Assembly: GCA_038503035.1 (NCBI GenBank)
Contig: JAVSML010019101.1
Span: 102,733-166,732 of the forward strand
DNA length: 64,000 bases
Direction of reading: 5' to 3'
DNA from: Crocodylus rhombifer
Taxonomy: Eukaryota; Chordata; Crocodylia; Crocodylidae
Shown here: positions 62,120 to 64,000 of the stretch, piece after piece
Numbering within the stretch: position 1 is the first letter of the stretch
Layout: each line of letters opens with the position of its first letter
The notes under the pieces: model-generated
Seen by the model: only the letters and a program-made list of their open reading frames with translations
Told to the model about the DNA's origin: nothing
Database searches by the model: none
Position numbers and translations under genes: made by a program

Positions 62120-64000
62120 GTGAGTGTGGCTGGACGAAGAGGGCATTAGAGCTGGGATTTAAAGGGATGATTATTAGATGCCAAAGCTTCAGTTTTTCCA
62201 AGGGACTAATCATTGCAGGTGCCCAGCTTCTGAAACAACTGCAGAGAGAAGTTCATTAAAAATGTAGGAGAATTGGGCTCCTTTCAGGTATCTTGAGCTG
62301 GGCACCTGGAAACTCAGGCACCATAAACTATTAGTTGTTCTTGAAAACCTTGGCCCGAGTTCCAGATTCTGCTCGCAGGTGCTCAGTTCCCAGTGGAGAA
62401 GTGCACATGTATAGCCAAGGTCAGCGCTTCGCCCGTGAAGCAATTAAACATACCAGAGTTTAGGGAGGGGGCTGCGAGGTGGTAGTAATGAGCGTGGTGA
62501 GCGCAAGTCCACCGGAGCAAACTCCCTTTGTGCAACTGCATGGTGGCTCGCGGGCAGAGAGCGCAACGTGCGCTGCCGAGATCCGTCGCCGCAGTGACTT
62601 GGAGAGGAGCCTTTTTGGCTATTAGCAGTGGGGATGACCCAAGCAGCCATCCAGCGAGTGCCTTTCTTCTGCTGCGAGCAAACTGTTGGCCTGGGACAGA
62701 GCATCAAGCAAAGGGAGGAAAACGCTGGCAGCGGGTCACAGCGGGAGGTCAGCGCGCAGCAACCCCGCTGTCGTGTGCCTTTCTCCAAGGGCCGCAGAGG
62801 TCCGGTGCCGGTCAAGCGTCAGCAGTTCGGACCTGGATCTGAACTCGGCCGTGGCTCTGGACACGGGGTGGTAAGGACAGGGTCGGCTGTGAGATTCCCC
62901 ATAAAAGCAGGCTCTAGGCCGAGTCTGGATCAGAACCAGTGTCAAAGCCCAACACAAGACGAGTTGAGCCTCTACTCCGAGAGTTAACATTGCGCTCTCT
63001 TGCGTGTCCTGTTTTACTTCCATATTAACCCAGATTTTTCAAGGGATTTGGGTAACTCACTCTCACTGGTTATCAGTAGTAATTAGGCACGTAGACACCA
63101 TGAGGAGCTCGGTCCTTTGTGTTTTTTCTGGCTACGTATGCCTATCTGCTCTCTCAGTGCCATGCCATTGGTTGGGCCCCAATCACCAAGGTGCTGGCAA
63201 ACGGTGTTCCTTCATCTCTTCCTCCCATCGGAGGCAAGCAGTGAAAAATGATGCACGTGCCTTTCTCCCCACTTTTTATTTACGCGCCGAGGCAGTTTGA
63301 TAGGGGACGTTGTGTTACCTGCTGCGTAGAAGCCCCGAGTTGTGTAACCCCCCTTCGGTGCTCGCTGCGTGGAGAGGCTAGGCACCTTTCAAAGCTTAAG
63401 TGTAATTTGTGAGCAAGTCCTATGGCATTTTTGTTAGGCCTTGTAATGCCGTTAGGTTATATATAGACTGCACGTTGCTCAAACGCTGCTTTTTGAGACA
63501 AAGGGGGGCCCAAGATCATTTTCTTTTTAGTATTGGATAAATACGCGCATGTATTTTAAGCAAATCTCAGTCTTTTGCCAAATGGCCTTTTATCACAAAG
63601 GTTCACCGGAGCAGAGCTGTCTGCTGCGGCGTAATACCCCCTGGCAGCGGCACTCGTTTCTATTGAATTAGGATTTTGGATCACCTTTCCAGTGTATCTC
63701 AACACTGTGGTATTTGATGGCTGACATTAACGTTGTGAGGTTCTGTGGTTATGGGGGGGTTTTTTGTTGGTTTTTTTTTCTCTCATGGTATTAAGTTGCG
63801 GTACTGGAATGGACTTGCCTTTTTAGACTGAGGCTGCTCCTCGCTTTCCTGTGGAATTGAGGTTTCTCATGGAAAATCTGACGTGCGTGCACTGATTTGA
63901 GCATCAGGAAAACTGATCTAGATGGGCTCTGCTGAACTTCAGTGTAGGACCCACTCCCCCAGGTGAAGCGGAGCGCGAGACACAGGAGCTTGTCCCCCCC
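62120..64000 (+). other. MAP2K6: MAP2K6 intron 11, incomplete
   Basis: I looked for an acceptor followed by a QHPFFTLH-like frame and found none, so the terminal exon is not in the window. The visible 1.88 kb holds T- and G-runs near 63747-63780 and otherwise nothing recognised. Confidence 0.85.

Noticed and set aside
62120..64000. Terminal MAP2K6 exon
   Set aside because: No acceptor followed by a QHPFFTLH-like frame was found in this stretch.

Overview
The window is vertebrate nuclear DNA holding most of one protein-coding gene on the + strand, MAP2K6 (MKK6, the dual-specificity kinase that activates p38 MAPK). Eleven coding exons can be read with GT-AG borders and continuous phase, from the ATG at 336 to 62119. 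They encode residues 1-309 of an expected 334 (human length, from memory). The last coding exon was not found and should lie beyond position 64000. The promoter and most of the 5' UTR lie before position 1.

The repeat content suggests a crocodilian. CR1 LINEs carry the TTCATAGAT-type 3' tail and the GGTCGGAAGGGACCT / ATCATCGAGTCCGACCCCCTGC-type 3' end that I associate with crocodilians. Other repeats are old MIR-like SINEs, Penelope-like fragments, hAT-like non-autonomous elements and MITE-like foldback elements. A turtle cannot be strictly excluded from sequence reading alone.

Layout: 1-335 is an A-rich 5' UTR/leader. Exon 1 is 336-351. Intron 1 (33.1 kb) holds scattered old repeats, a TGCA-rich first 1.8 kb, short tandem duplications, a TTAAGG-type hairpin, hAT and MITE-like elements, a 116-bp sequence present twice 3.75 kb apart, and a G-run cluster. 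Exon 2 is 33485-33551. Intron 2 (9.2 kb) holds a foldback Penelope-like repeat with hammerhead-like cores and two CR1 elements antisense to MAP2K6, with long open reading frames of 551 and 892 aa. Exon 3 is 42765-42813. Intron 3 holds a 500-bp AT-rich compound microsatellite framed by inverted repeats. Exons 4-11 are at 48415-48528, 50487-50606, 51392-51508, 51793-51844, 53960-54087, 55031-55108, 57440-57579 and 62074-62119, with MIR, hAT, MITE-like and CR1 fragments between them.

No other host gene, functional tRNA, rRNA or CRISPR array was recognised. The other short open frames are chance or repeat-derived. The least ordinary structures are the hammerhead-like foldback in intron 2, the inverted-repeat-framed microsatellite in intron 3, and the unnamed duplicated repeat in intron 1.
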